In this document: one piece after another, positions 17,833 through 26,974 of the stretch
How positions within the stretch are numbered: position 1 is the first letter of the stretch
How the letters are laid out: the number at the start of each line of letters is the position of its first letter
Source of the DNA: Sphingobacteriales bacterium
Lineage (GTDB): Bacteria; Bacteroidota; Bacteroidia; Chitinophagales; JADJOU01
Assembly (NCBI GenBank): GCA_021297855.1
Contig: JAJTHM010000007.1
Coordinates: 1 to 60,902, forward strand
DNA: 60,902 nt
Reading direction: 5' to 3'
Translations under genes and position numbers: made by a program
The notes under the pieces: model-generated
Databases searched by the model: none
What the model saw: only the letters and a program-made list of their open reading frames with translations
Told to the model about the DNA's origin: nothing

Positions 17833-18240
17833 TTAATCTTTAGATCCACCTAATTTACCTACAGTGAACCAAATAGCTATACCAGCTAAAGCATACATAA
17901 TGAAAGAAATGCCTGCATCTGTCAATGCGGTAGTCATACTATTACAGTTTCCAGTTCCCATCATATAAAAATGCATAGCAAGGGTGCTTAATGCACCTAT
18001 CACGCCGCCATTAATAGCCGCTGTTTTGAGACTTGAGCTTGCCCCAGCGAATTTGCTAAAAATAAATGAGAGTGCTGCTCCACTGAATAAACAACCTAAA
18101 GTGGTATGCATCATACTCGGTGTAGCGCCTTCTGCTACTGGCCAAATATTAGGAAACAACGTACCATAAAATAACCAACCTCCGAACAAGAAAACTAATG
18201 CCGCAGCAATAGTGCCTATTAATAAATTTTTTACATTCAT
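17833..18240 (-). CDS. Four-helix membrane protein, DUF1761-like
   Basis: A 135-residue protein with about four transmembrane helices (LLIGTIAAALVFLFGGWLFY at the start, a helix at ~47-65, two more to the end). The arrangement and the N-terminal GGWLFYGTLF segment resemble DUF1761 membrane proteins. The function is unknown. It has its own promoter-like -7 box upstream and a terminator downstream, so it looks like a single-gene unit. Confidence 0.65.
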   Translation of the reverse strand: MNVKNLLIGTIAAALVFLFGGWLFYGTLFPNIWPVAEGATPSMMHTTLGCLFSGAALSFIFSKFAGASSSLKTAAINGGVIGALSTLAMHFYMMGTGNCNSMTTALTDAGISFIMYALAGIAIWFTVGKLGGSKD

Positions 18241-18266
18241 GATTTTAAATTTTTGGGTTTAGAACA

Positions 18267-18274
18267 CAAATGTA
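18267..18274 (-). promoter_or_regulatory. Putative -7 promoter element
   Basis: TACATTTG on the minus strand fits TAnnTTTG and lies about 26 bases before the ATG at 18240. Confidence 0.45.
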
Positions 18275-18451
18275 ATTTTTAACTTAAAATAAATTAAATA
18301 AACTTTTCCACAATCAAATTTGTACGAGGCAAACAACAATACGAAATTATTTTAATAATCTCAATATCTATACTTTGCGTCTTAGTGCCTTAATTCATAG
18401 ATATGATTGATTCTGAGGTATTCATATTTGCTTCGCAGGAGTGGCTATAAA

Positions 18452-20335
18452 CTATAACTTCTCAAAACTCCTCTTGATATAATCATTTAATTCAGAGCCT
18501 TTTAACAAGCCTTGAGATAAACGAGCGATATCAAAAGCGCTTTGAATCATCCCTTTCTTTTTATCGGCATCTTTTTCTTCCAAAATTTTTGTCGAAATTG
18601 GGTGGTTTTCATTGACTATCAAGTCGTAGGAATCTGGAAAGCCTCCCATCGCCATGAAGCCTCCGCCTCCAGTTGCTTGCATGTCCTTCATTCTGCGCAT
18701 AAACTCACTCTGCGTGATAAGGAAAGGAGCAGCCTCCGAATCCAAAGCTTGAAGTTGAAGGTGGAAAGTCGCCTTAGGTATGACTTCTTCTATCGTCGTT
18801 TTGAGAGATTCTTTCTCTTTCTCTGATAATTTAGAAATTTGATTGTCTTCCTTCTTAATCAGCTGATCTACAGGAGCAGAGTCCACACGAGCAAAAGAAA
18901 CTTTCTCATTTTCTCCTTCTATTTTCTGAATCAAATGCGCTACTATAGGGCTATCTAGATGCACTACGGTATATCCTTTCTCCTCAGCAGCAGCTATATA
19001 GCTATATTCCTTCTCTTTATCCGAAGTATATAGAACTATTGTTTTTTCGTCTTTGTCTTTATGAGTATCCTTGATAAGATCCTTCAATTCATCCCAAGTC
19101 TTAAACTCACCTTTAGTCGTCGGGAATAGAGCAAATTGCATCGCTTTTTCATAAAACTTAGCTTCACTCAGCATTCCATATTCTATGACTATTTTAATAT
19201 CATTCCACTTAGACTCGAAATCCTCTCTATTATCTTTGAAGAGTGACTGCAGCTTCTCCGCTACTTTTTTAGTCACATACTCAGATATTTTCTTGACATT
19301 ACTATCCGCCTGCAGATAAGAGCGCGATACATTCAAAGGAATATCGGGCGAATCAATAACTCCTCGGAGCATGGTCAAAAATTCAGGAACTATCCCCTCG
19401 ACATTGTCGGTGATGAATACCTGATTTTGGTAGAGTTGGATACGGTCCTTCTGAACTTGTAAATTTGGGGAAAGCTTAGGGAAGTATAATATCCCGGTGA
19501 GGTTGAACGGAAAGTCCACGTTGAGGTGGATGTGAAAAAGGGGTTTTTCGAATTGGTAGGGATAGAGTTCATTGTAAAATGTTTGATAGTCCTCGTCTTT
19601 TAAATCAGCTGGTTTTCTAGTCCATGCCGGACTTGGGTTATTGATAATATTGTCCACTTCTACTTCCTCGGGTTTAGCATCTTCTGCTGCGCCTTCAGGT
19701 AAGGGTAGATATTCTTTTTTCATACCGAACTTAATTGGAATCGGCATGAACTTATTGTACTTATTGAGTAGAGTTTTGATTCTGGCTTCATCGAGAAATT
19801 CTTCGGACTCCGCATTGATATGCAATACGATTTCGGTGCCTCTGTCTATTTTAGTATCTGGCTCTAGCGTATATTCAGGACTACCGTCGCAACTCCATTT
19901 GACTGCTGGCGCATCTGTATGAGACTTGGTTATAATATCTACCTTATCGGCCACCATAAAGGCAGAATAGAATCCAAGACCGAAGTGACCTATAATCCCA
20001 CTATCCTTTGAGTCTTTGTATTTATTGAGAAATTCTTCTGCACCAGAAAAAGCCACTTGATTGATATATTTCTCCACCTCTTCCGCACTCATACCCAGTC
20101 CTTGATCTATGACGTGAAGGGTCTTGGCTTCTTTATCTATCTTAATTTCGATAATAGGATTGCCATATTCTGACTTAGATTCACCTTTGCTGACAAGGTG
20201 TCGGAGTTTGAGCGTAGCATCGGTTGCATTGGACACTAACTCTCTTAAGAAAATCTCATGGTCGGAATAGAGAAATTTCTTGATAAGGGGAAATATGTTT
20301 TCGACATCTACTTTTATTTTTCCTTTCGTACTCAT
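18452..20335 (-). CDS. htpG: HSP90-family chaperone HtpG
   Basis: A full-length 627-residue HtpG. The N-terminal GHKL ATPase domain carries RELVSNATDA (residues 31-40), DQGLGM near 78 and the GHFGLGFYSAFMV lid region at ~116-128. The middle domain has the catalytic Arg region LNVSRSYLQ, and the C-terminal dimerisation domain ends without a eukaryotic MEEVD. It is a cytosolic ATP-driven folding chaperone. It stands alone, with more than 550 bases to the upstream gene. No heat-shock operator was recognised upstream. Confidence 0.97.
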   Translation of the reverse strand: MSTKGKIKVDVENIFPLIKKFLYSDHEIFLRELVSNATDATLKLRHLVSKGESKSEYGNPIIEIKIDKEAKTLHVIDQGLGMSAEEVEKYINQVAFSGAEEFLNKYKDSKDSGIIGHFGLGFYSAFMVADKVDIITKSHTDAPAVKWSCDGSPEYTLEPDTKIDRGTEIVLHINAESEEFLDEARIKTLLNKYNKFMPIPIKFGMKKEYLPLPEGAAEDAKPEEVEVDNIINNPSPAWTRKPADLKDEDYQTFYNELYPYQFEKPLFHIHLNVDFPFNLTGILYFPKLSPNLQVQKDRIQLYQNQVFITDNVEGIVPEFLTMLRGVIDSPDIPLNVSRSYLQADSNVKKISEYVTKKVAEKLQSLFKDNREDFESKWNDIKIVIEYGMLSEAKFYEKAMQFALFPTTKGEFKTWDELKDLIKDTHKDKDEKTIVLYTSDKEKEYSYIAAAEEKGYTVVHLDSPIVAHLIQKIEGENEKVSFARVDSAPVDQLIKKEDNQISKLSEKEKESLKTTIEEVIPKATFHLQLQALDSEAAPFLITQSEFMRRMKDMQATGGGGFMAMGGFPDSYDLIVNENHPISTKILEEKDADKKKGMIQSAFDIARLSQGLLKGSELNDYIKRSFEKL

Positions 20336-20889
20336 TGTTATAAGTTTTAAATTTTTAAGTGTTTTATTTTAAGTAAAGCAAATGGGATGCCAAGGGGGAT
20401 TTTCTGACAAATTGACAAGGAAGTATGGTTGATGGTTTATACATAATACCGAGATGAAAAAAATATAGGAGTCCAACCCGATTATAAATCACATTGGTAT
20501 TATACCAATTCTATTTCGTTTAGATAAGGTTCATTATGCTGCGAGAAACAAGCAGCAATGCATTTCGTCATGGTTATGTCTATCAAACCCCGTATTAACA
20601 AAATGACATGATATACAATTGATAAATTTTAGATGGAGTCTAATCCTTATTGGTAAATTCCGTGGCAATTTATATTTCTCGCATGTGAGAAATTACCTCA
20701 ATACATACCGTATATTATCATAATATAAGCTGTTTATCTTTAATCTTACAATCATTCTCCATAAGCATTTAGCTAGAACCCGGAGTCCTTTTGCTTGGAT
20801 TAGTCAATCAAATTTGCAACAATCATCTAATAAATACTCAACCAATGCAATTATGATTCAATATCCTGCCCCAAATTTTAGATTAAATA
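20336..20889. other. Gene-free 554-base gap with three small inverted repeats
   Basis: No credible ORF. Three short perfect inverted repeats are present: TTGGTA/TACCAA at 20494-20508, TGCTGC/GCAGCA at 20537-20557, and ATTTCTC/GAGAAAT at 20674-20693. None has a T-tract, so no terminator is called. The first 100 bases should contain the htpG promoter, but I see no clear TAnnTTTG there. Confidence 0.5.
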
Positions 20890-21891
20890 CTATTCACTGC
20901 GAATAAATAATGTTTTTCCGTTAGCGTATTCATTTCCACTCATAAAGTTATAATGGATTAATTGACCGATGATTTCGTTTTTTTCTCTAATAAAATACAA
21001 ATTTTTATCCGTTAAAACCTGTTTTTCAATGTTTAATTCTGTATTCTGATTTTTATGGTAGCTGAAACTCCTTTCCTGCGAATTGGTTATCTTAAAACAA
21101 GGTAGGCTTTCTACGCTTCTTAAGAAATTCTCTGCGATTTGAGATTGAATAGCTTGTTTTGAAACACTGCTAAATTTTTTTAGTGACGTGGAGTCTCCCT
21201 CTGCCCCAATACGTGTAATTATATCATTTTCTATATTCCATTTTTCCCTCGAGGTATAAAAATTTTTTCCGTTTGAAAAGTAATTCTTAGTTATCTTAAT
21301 ACTATAATAATCTGATTGAAGAGTTTCTTCTTTTTCTATTTCCAAACTAACTTCATTTACTGTAGATAGTTTTATCATATTATCTGAATAAGAATAATAA
21401 TCTGTACGCGTTTTTACATCATTGTTAAAGTACTCTCTTCTAATCCTTCTATCATTATGATAATAAACCTTTTCAAATCTAGTGAATAGATAGTTTTCTG
21501 CTTCAAAATTGGGAAACAACCGCTTGAAAAGAATCAAGTTCGCCTCTCGGTCTGCTATTCCTATATCTTTCGTTAGCTTTAAGTTAAAGTTAGTAAATAA
21601 ACAATCATTTCTATCAGAACTATTAACCTTACTAGAGTCAAAATACATAGTGCTATAAAAAAACAATTTATGGTTTTCTTTATTAACTTCCATTCTAATA
21701 TTTAGCTCTACACCGTTGAATGAAACTATCGTTTCAGCATCTATACCTCTACTACTAGTTTGTACCTTTCTTGCCTCAAAAAGTATAAATTGATTCTTTG
21801 AATTATAATATTCTATGTATTCGATTGTAGCAGATTTGACCATCTGAGGTAAGAATAAAACACATAAGGACAATAGATATCGATGCATCAT
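20890..21891 (-). CDS. Hypothetical exported protein
   Basis: A 333-residue protein with a signal peptide (MMHRYLLSLCVLFLPQMVKSA) and a largely beta-strand, Lys/Asn/Tyr-rich body, suggesting a periplasmic or outer-surface protein. No catalytic motif, repeat or known domain is recognised. It stands alone, with a decayed region on one side and the long gap on the other. Start codon is the ATG pair at 21891/21888. Confidence 0.6.
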   Translation of the reverse strand: MMHRYLLSLCVLFLPQMVKSATIEYIEYYNSKNQFILFEARKVQTSSRGIDAETIVSFNGVELNIRMEVNKENHKLFFYSTMYFDSSKVNSSDRNDCLFTNFNLKLTKDIGIADREANLILFKRLFPNFEAENYLFTRFEKVYYHNDRRIRREYFNNDVKTRTDYYSYSDNMIKLSTVNEVSLEIEKEETLQSDYYSIKITKNYFSNGKNFYTSREKWNIENDIITRIGAEGDSTSLKKFSSVSKQAIQSQIAENFLRSVESLPCFKITNSQERSFSYHKNQNTELNIEKQVLTDKNLYFIREKNEIIGQLIHYNFMSGNEYANGKTLFIRSE

Positions 21892-22069
21892 GTTTGAAAT
21901 TTTATTCGAAAATCGACCTATTTGAATGAAAATAAACTGGAAAAAAAAACGGCTTTGTCAACATTACTATACATAATATTGGAAACATGTTAATAACTAT
22001 ATTGTTGATTATAAAACATTTACAACTTTAAAACATATTATTCCTGCCAAATTATGTCAAGATACTATT

Positions 22070-22117
22070 TTAATTCGTCTGATAATAATTCATCAAATCT
22101 CGATAAAGAACCGCTTC
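22070..22117 (-). pseudogene. Remnant of a uvrB 3' end
   Basis: On the minus strand this reads EAVLYRDLMNYYQTN then stop, matching the UvrB C-terminus EAALYRDQMYYYQTK encoded at 23479-23523. The nucleotide match is about 37 of 45 bases, in the same orientation, so the two segments are direct repeats. An in-frame TGA sits two codons upstream, so it is only a tail. It brackets a 1.4-kb segment together with intact uvrB. The rest of 21892-22281 shows nothing except a -7-like TAATTTTG at 22232-22239. Confidence 0.65.
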
Positions 22118-22281
22118 TTTTTTTCAGCTGGTCATATTTTCTAATTAGTCTCGGAGTCCCGTGCAGAAGACTCATAGCGGAGAAAATGTAATGGGCGGAA
22201 ATTTACTTATTTATTTTGACTACATTTATTGTAATTTTGCTTGAATAAATATATATGTAAGTATTAGAGAAAAAAAATGTC

Positions 22282-22473
22282 TTGATACATAAAATAAGAT
22301 CTATAAATAATGAATCTTTATTGGATGACCTTATGCATGTACTTGAGAAAGTATCCATTTCCGAAGATTTTAAAAATCAATGGGATAAAGCCAATACTCC
22401 TGAAATTTTTCTTCAAAATATGAAATCTAGATTGTCAAAACTAGCGGATAAGTATGGTAAGATTTCTACATGA
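22282..22473 (+). CDS. Antitoxin-like small ORF
   Basis: A 63-residue acidic/helical ORF directly upstream of a split toxin gene and overlapping it by 20 bases, the usual order and overlap of a type II toxin-antitoxin pair. The only upstream start is TTG at 22282; the ATG at 22277 runs into a stop after two codons and the next in-frame ATG is well inside. The 5' end may therefore be damaged. No DNA-binding motif is obvious. A -7-like box lies at 22232-22239. The role is inferred from position. Confidence 0.45.
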   Translation: MIHKIRSINNESLLDDLMHVLEKVSISEDFKNQWDKANTPEIFLQNMKSRLSKLADKYGKIST

Positions 22474-22904
22474 AGTAGAAGATTATTTAGAAAACCTTAT
22501 TGAGATTCTCTATCAAAAAGAATATTTTGGATTTGAAGAATCATCTTATGAATATGTTTTGAGCGTAGTTAATTATACCATAAGCGTATTAGTAATAGTC
22601 CAATGTCGCATGGCTCATTGCACTAAACAAATACAGCTAAGGCATTTACCATAGCAAGGTTTTAAAATGGGTTAGACCATTTTAAAACCGCTATTGGTAT
22701 TAGGTGTTGGAAAACATTCAAACAGTCAAAACTAAAATTACACCCGAAGAACTAAGTCATCGAGGTAGTTTCTATATAACATATCAAAGCTCCAAGAGAA
22801 CGACATGGTATATATTTTATGATAGAGAGGACTTGAATTTTCTTATCACATATATCTCAAACAACCATTTAAAAGAATCAGCTGTTATAGAATTAAATTC
22901 ATAG
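22454..22904 (+). pseudogene. RelE/ParE-like toxin gene split by a ~127-bp element
   Basis: The N-terminal half starts MVRFLHEVEDYLENLIEILY and runs to SVVNYT. The C-terminal half begins LENIQTVK and contains RTTWYIFYDRED and ISNNH, the hallmarks of a Bacteroidota RelE/ParE-type toxin family. The halves are in different frames and separated by sequence that encodes nothing. Removing 127 bases restores the frame. The split toxin is almost surely inactive. The antitoxin-like ORF overlaps its start. Confidence 0.65.
22573..22702. mobile_element. MITE-like inverted-repeat insertion with TTA target duplication
   Basis: The outer ends read TTA-TACCATAAGCG and CGCTATTGGTA-TTA, so 11-base terminal inverted repeats (9 of 11 match) are flanked by direct TTA triplets. 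Inside the right half is a strong hairpin: GGTTTTAAAATGG and CCATTTTAAAACC around GTTAGA (22658-22689), extended by TACCATAGCAA/GCTATTGGTA. It has no ORF and interrupts a toxin gene. The mobilising transposase is not in the window. Confidence 0.55.
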
Positions 22905-22972
22905 ATTTTTGTTCTCCTTCCCCTTTGCTAGTGTTTCTTGACATTAAGAATTTCTCCAAACATATTCTAATT

Positions 22973-23428
22973 TTATTCATTCTTTTGCTTCATATAGATT
23001 AACAAGTCAAGAATGTGTTGTTGAGTATGGCTAGGGAAAATTAAATGAAAATACCACAATCCATCTGCTAGACTGTTGTGTTTAAGTCTCCATTTCACTT
23101 CTAATAAGTCAAGAATAACATCTGTTAAGTCATCAATGGCATCTCCCATGCCATTATCACTTGAGTCGTTTATGTTCTTTATGTCAAGTCTGGTTTTGTA
23201 TAGTCCAAAGTCTGGGAAATTATTTGTTACATTTTTTCTAATTTCGGAATACTCATTTTCTACAAACTCTGGGTAGTCAGTCTCGTCGAACTTATATTCT
23301 ATTTCAAAATAAAGGCTATAAATTTTCACAAGATTTTTTTCCAACAATTTCTCTTTGTCAGTCGGGGAAAAGTTTGGATAAAGTCCAAACTTTGCAATCT
23401 CGTCAATAGTCAGAATTAAATCCTTCAT
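22973..23428 (-). CDS. DUF5063-like protein
   Basis: A 151-residue acidic soluble protein, helical throughout, resembling DUF5063 (pattern GDAIDDLTDVILDLLEVKW followed by LWYFHLIFPSHTQQHILDLL). The function of that family is unknown. It sits 20 bases past the uvrB stop on the same strand and may be read through from uvrB. It lies inside the 1.4-kb segment bracketed by the duplicated uvrB tail, so it is a likely acquired cargo gene. Confidence 0.65.
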   Translation of the reverse strand: MKDLILTIDEIAKFGLYPNFSPTDKEKLLEKNLVKIYSLYFEIEYKFDETDYPEFVENEYSEIRKNVTNNFPDFGLYKTRLDIKNINDSSDNGMGDAIDDLTDVILDLLEVKWRLKHNSLADGLWYFHLIFPSHTQQHILDLLIYMKQKNE

Positions 23429-23448
23429 TATGAAGTATAATTTATATA

Positions 23449-25482
23449 TTACTTCCCACTCCTATTCAAACCATCCAACTTAGTCTGATAATAATACATC
23501 TGATCTCGATATAATGCCGCTTCTGCGAAGTGGGTTTGACGAGCAGCTTTTTGCATTTTATCTCTGGCCGCTTTGACTTTGCGTTCGAGTTCTTCTTTGC
23601 TCTGGTATTCTTCCTCGCCCTCTTCCGCTACCATACTCGTAGGCATAGCATCAATTTCTTCGTATTCACGGATATTGAGTACAGAAGTCTGCTTAAATAT
23701 TTCCTCATTTGATTTTAATATCGTCGTAGGCGTGATGCCATGCTCCAAATTATACTTGATCTGAATATCTCTTCTACGCTCTGTTTCATCTATGGTTCGC
23801 TGCATAGAATTGGTGATTTTATCCGCATAGAAAATAACCAGTCCATTTGAATTTCTTGCTGCTCTACCTGCTGTTTGGGTAAGGGAACGTTCATTTCTTA
23901 GGAATCCTTCTTTATCGGCATCTAGGATAGCTACTAGTGACACCTCAGGTAGGTCTAAACCCTCTCGTAGGAGGTTGACCCCGACCAAAACGTCGAATTT
24001 CCCCATGCGCAGTTCACGAAGAATTTCAACCCGGTCCAAGGTATCCACCTCGCTATGGATATATCTGGATTTTACACCTGCATTATAAAAATACTCGGTC
24101 AATTCTTCTGCCATACGTTTCGTCAAGGTGGTCACTAAGACACGCTCATTTTTCTGAACTCTTAATTCTATCTCGTGCATCAAATCATCTATCTGATTGA
24201 GAATAGGCCGCACACTGATAGAAGGATCAAGCAATCCTGTAGGTCTTACGATTTGTTCAACAATGACACCTTCCGTTTTTTCTAATTCCAATTTACCTGG
24301 CGTAGCACTCACATAGATCCGTGGAACTTGAAAAGATTCAAATTCATAAAACTGCAAAGGTCGATTATCCATAGCCGATGGTAAGCGAAATCCATACTCG
24401 ACTAGATTCGTCTTGCGCGCTCTATCGCCTGCATACATGGCGTGCAACTGCGGTATGGTCACATGTGATTCGTCTAGAATTATAAGAAAATCTTCAGGAA
24501 AATAATCTATCAAACAGTATGGTCTATCTCCTGCTTCTCTCTTATCTAAATAGCGTGAATAATTCTCTATCCCACTGCAGTAGCCAAGTTCACGCATCAT
24601 TTCTATATCGAAATTGACTCGCTCCGTTACACGAGCTGCTTCAATATGTTTACCTATAGATTTGAAGTATTCCACTTGTTTGACCAAATCATCTTGTATT
24701 TTATGAATACTTTCTATCAATAAATCCTTGGGGGTTACGTACATATTCGCTGGGAATATCGCCAACTGCGAACTCGATTCAATTTTTCTATTCGTTATAG
24801 GGTTGAAACTCTCTATCGACTCTATTTCGTCATTATAGAACTCTACACGCCAGCCCATATCGATATAAGGTAGAAATACTTCGACGACATCGCCTACCAC
24901 TCGGAAATTTCCTCGTGCGAGTTCAGCGGTGGTTCTAGAATATAGCGCATCGACTAGTTTAGCGAGAAAAAAATTGCGCGTCATTTTCTGACCTACAGCT
25001 ATTTGAATCACTCCTTTTTTATACTCATGGGGGTTCCCCATACCATAAATACAAGACACGGACGCCACAACTAGAACATCATTTCTACCAGATAAGAGCG
25101 ATGAACTCGTGGACAACCTTAGTTTCTCTATCTCTTGATTAATAGATAAATCCTTTTCTATATAAGTATCCGAACTAGGCAAATAGGCCTCTGGCTGATA
25201 ATAGTCATAATAAGAAACAAAGTATTCGACAGCATTCTCTGGAAAAAACTGCTTAAACTCACCATAGAGTTGCGATACAAGCGTTTTATTGTGCGTGATA
25301 ATGAGCGTAGGTTTTTGAATCTTCTCTATGACATTCGCCATTGTAAAAGTCTTACCCGAACCTGTCACACCTAGCAATACCTGATGATCTAAACCTTGCT
25401 CTAAACCTTGAATCAATTCTTCAATTGCTCTAGGCTGGTCTCCAGCAGGTTTGTACGAAGATTCGAGTTTAAATTTTTTCAT
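23449..25482 (-). CDS. uvrB: Excinuclease ABC subunit B
   Basis: A full-length 677-residue UvrB, the damage-verifying helicase-like subunit of nucleotide excision repair. Walker A GVTGSGKT is at residues 38-45. The beta-hairpin segment YYDYYQPEAYLP, the DESHVT box, the SATPG motif and the helicase motif VI TQTAGRAARN are all present. The C-terminal UVR domain that binds UvrC ends the protein. It shares a 61-base spacer with a divergent gene to its right. Its 3' end is duplicated as a remnant at 22070. Confidence 0.97.
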   Translation of the reverse strand: MKKFKLESSYKPAGDQPRAIEELIQGLEQGLDHQVLLGVTGSGKTFTMANVIEKIQKPTLIITHNKTLVSQLYGEFKQFFPENAVEYFVSYYDYYQPEAYLPSSDTYIEKDLSINQEIEKLRLSTSSSLLSGRNDVLVVASVSCIYGMGNPHEYKKGVIQIAVGQKMTRNFFLAKLVDALYSRTTAELARGNFRVVGDVVEVFLPYIDMGWRVEFYNDEIESIESFNPITNRKIESSSQLAIFPANMYVTPKDLLIESIHKIQDDLVKQVEYFKSIGKHIEAARVTERVNFDIEMMRELGYCSGIENYSRYLDKREAGDRPYCLIDYFPEDFLIILDESHVTIPQLHAMYAGDRARKTNLVEYGFRLPSAMDNRPLQFYEFESFQVPRIYVSATPGKLELEKTEGVIVEQIVRPTGLLDPSISVRPILNQIDDLMHEIELRVQKNERVLVTTLTKRMAEELTEYFYNAGVKSRYIHSEVDTLDRVEILRELRMGKFDVLVGVNLLREGLDLPEVSLVAILDADKEGFLRNERSLTQTAGRAARNSNGLVIFYADKITNSMQRTIDETERRRDIQIKYNLEHGITPTTILKSNEEIFKQTSVLNIREYEEIDAMPTSMVAEEGEEEYQSKEELERKVKAARDKMQKAARQTHFAEAALYRDQMYYYQTKLDGLNRSGK

Positions 25483-25538
25483 ATTTGATTAGGAGTGTGA
25501 AGATAATTTATAATTCTTTATTTGGAGTCTAATTTCGT

Positions 25539-25546
25539 TAAATTTG
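25539..25546 (+). promoter_or_regulatory. Putative -7 promoter element
   Basis: TAAATTTG fits TAnnTTTG and lies 21 bases before ATG 25568. A TTTG at 25521 could be the -33 element, but the 14-base spacing is shorter than usual. Confidence 0.45.
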
Positions 25547-25567
25547 TTATTAGAAAAAAAACTAACC

Positions 25568-26638
25568 ATGAAATCTATTGCAATATTTATTTCCATTTTT
25601 GTATTTCAACATCTATCCTCACAGGTTTATCAAATAGACCCCTGTCCAAGACTTCAATACAAAGCTGAAAAGGAAATTATGAGAGACAACTATGTTGGTG
25701 CCATTCAGAAGTATAATGAAGCTTTTCAATATGGGAGACTTCAAAATTCATCTATTCAACTATATCTCGAACTCTTAGACAGAGACAGCATTCTTACACA
25801 TCAGTATTTCGATAGCCTTCAATATTATTTAGCCCTATATAATCAGCCAATTGAAAAGTACAGTTATAGCAAACTTGTTCAAGCGGCTATACAGAATAAA
25901 ACCACTAGAAAATATCCTTTGAAAAATGTGAAGAAAACCTTTACCTGTAGCGAATTTGAAGGTAAATTAGAGCGTATGGCTTATGATGATAAAAATGTGC
26001 GGGAACAAGCTATGAAGTTTGTTTCACAAGTAGAAATATACAATAGAGAGCCTCACAAGTCAAATATATGGAATACTGATTCTGTCAACTATCTAGGACT
26101 TTGTCTATTGCTTAAAGATGAAAAATATATAGGCTGTTATAATGCCATCTTTGAAAAAGATGCTTTAATGAATCATCTTCTAAAGCATGGAAAAGATACT
26201 AATTTTTTGTCCTTGGATAAAATCATGTTAGAACTTTGTAGTAAGGGTCTTTTAGACAAAGCTAAAACAATAACGAATTTAGACCAACATTATAATCAGA
26301 GCAGACACCACTTTCATAATTCAGCATATAATCTTGATAATTCAATACTATGTGTCAACCAAAATTTAATCTACAATCAGTTAGATAGTAAAGAATTGGA
26401 AGTGTTAAACAATCGTCGTGCGCAGTTTAATTTGGAACCATACGAACATACGGTAGCTAAATACATTTGGCAGTTTGAATACGGTTATGATAAAAAGATA
26501 ATTTTAACTCCTGTCAATGTTTTCAATATGAATCCGAGCGAAGAGGCTGATTTTTTACTGGAAATTAAGGCTAAAACGGATAAGAAAATTGTTGTACATA
26601 AGTTGAAAAAGGGATTTCCTTCTGAAAAATATAAGTGA
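25568..26638 (+). CDS. Hypothetical exported protein with TPR-like start
   Basis: A 356-residue protein from ATG 25568, with a signal peptide (MKSIAIFISIFVFQHLSSQ). Residues ~25-60 (AEKEIMRDNYVGAIQKYNEAF) look like one TPR helix pair. The remainder is helical with several conserved-looking Tyr/His patches, but no family is recognised. It is divergent from uvrB and followed by 336 bases without a gene. Upstream TTG at 25544 overlaps the promoter and is rejected as a start. Confidence 0.6.
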   Translation: MKSIAIFISIFVFQHLSSQVYQIDPCPRLQYKAEKEIMRDNYVGAIQKYNEAFQYGRLQNSSIQLYLELLDRDSILTHQYFDSLQYYLALYNQPIEKYSYSKLVQAAIQNKTTRKYPLKNVKKTFTCSEFEGKLERMAYDDKNVREQAMKFVSQVEIYNREPHKSNIWNTDSVNYLGLCLLLKDEKYIGCYNAIFEKDALMNHLLKHGKDTNFLSLDKIMLELCSKGLLDKAKTITNLDQHYNQSRHHFHNSAYNLDNSILCVNQNLIYNQLDSKELEVLNNRRAQFNLEPYEHTVAKYIWQFEYGYDKKIILTPVNVFNMNPSEEADFLLEIKAKTDKKIVVHKLKKGFPSEKYK

Positions 26639-26840
26639 ACTTTAGTATTAAACCGCATTTTTACTACTAATTTTGCGAGTCTATTCACATAATCATGTCT
26701 TTTAATGTTTTCGCTGCACATACCATTGATTGACTAAATATTATAAATTAAGAAAAACCTATTATTTTTGTAAATCTGTAAAATTATATATTTTTTTAAT
26801 GTGATTTTTAGACTTAATTCTAAATGCTTTTGAAATCAAA

Positions 26841-26871
26841 TGGTCAAATTCGAAAAAAATTAAATTGACCA
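26841..26871. promoter_or_regulatory. Inverted repeat upstream of the SF1 helicase
   Basis: Perfect 7-base arms TGGTCAA and TTGACCA, separated by 17 bases, in the otherwise gene-free 26639-26974 gap. The spacing and position, about 100 bases upstream of the helicase start, suit a protein-binding site. No regulator is identified. The rest of the gap is plain AT-rich sequence. Confidence 0.35.
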
Positions 26872-26974
26872 AATATTTTTCAAATTTATACCCAAATCAT
26901 ACTTTTCACCCGATTCATTGAGGAAATTTTACGGAGATACTATCATTGGACATGATAAAATAAAACAAGAAGAG

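Noticed and set aside
20336-20889. Small RNA in the gap upstream of htpG
   Set aside because: Only short inverted repeats without terminators or promoter; not enough to call a transcript.
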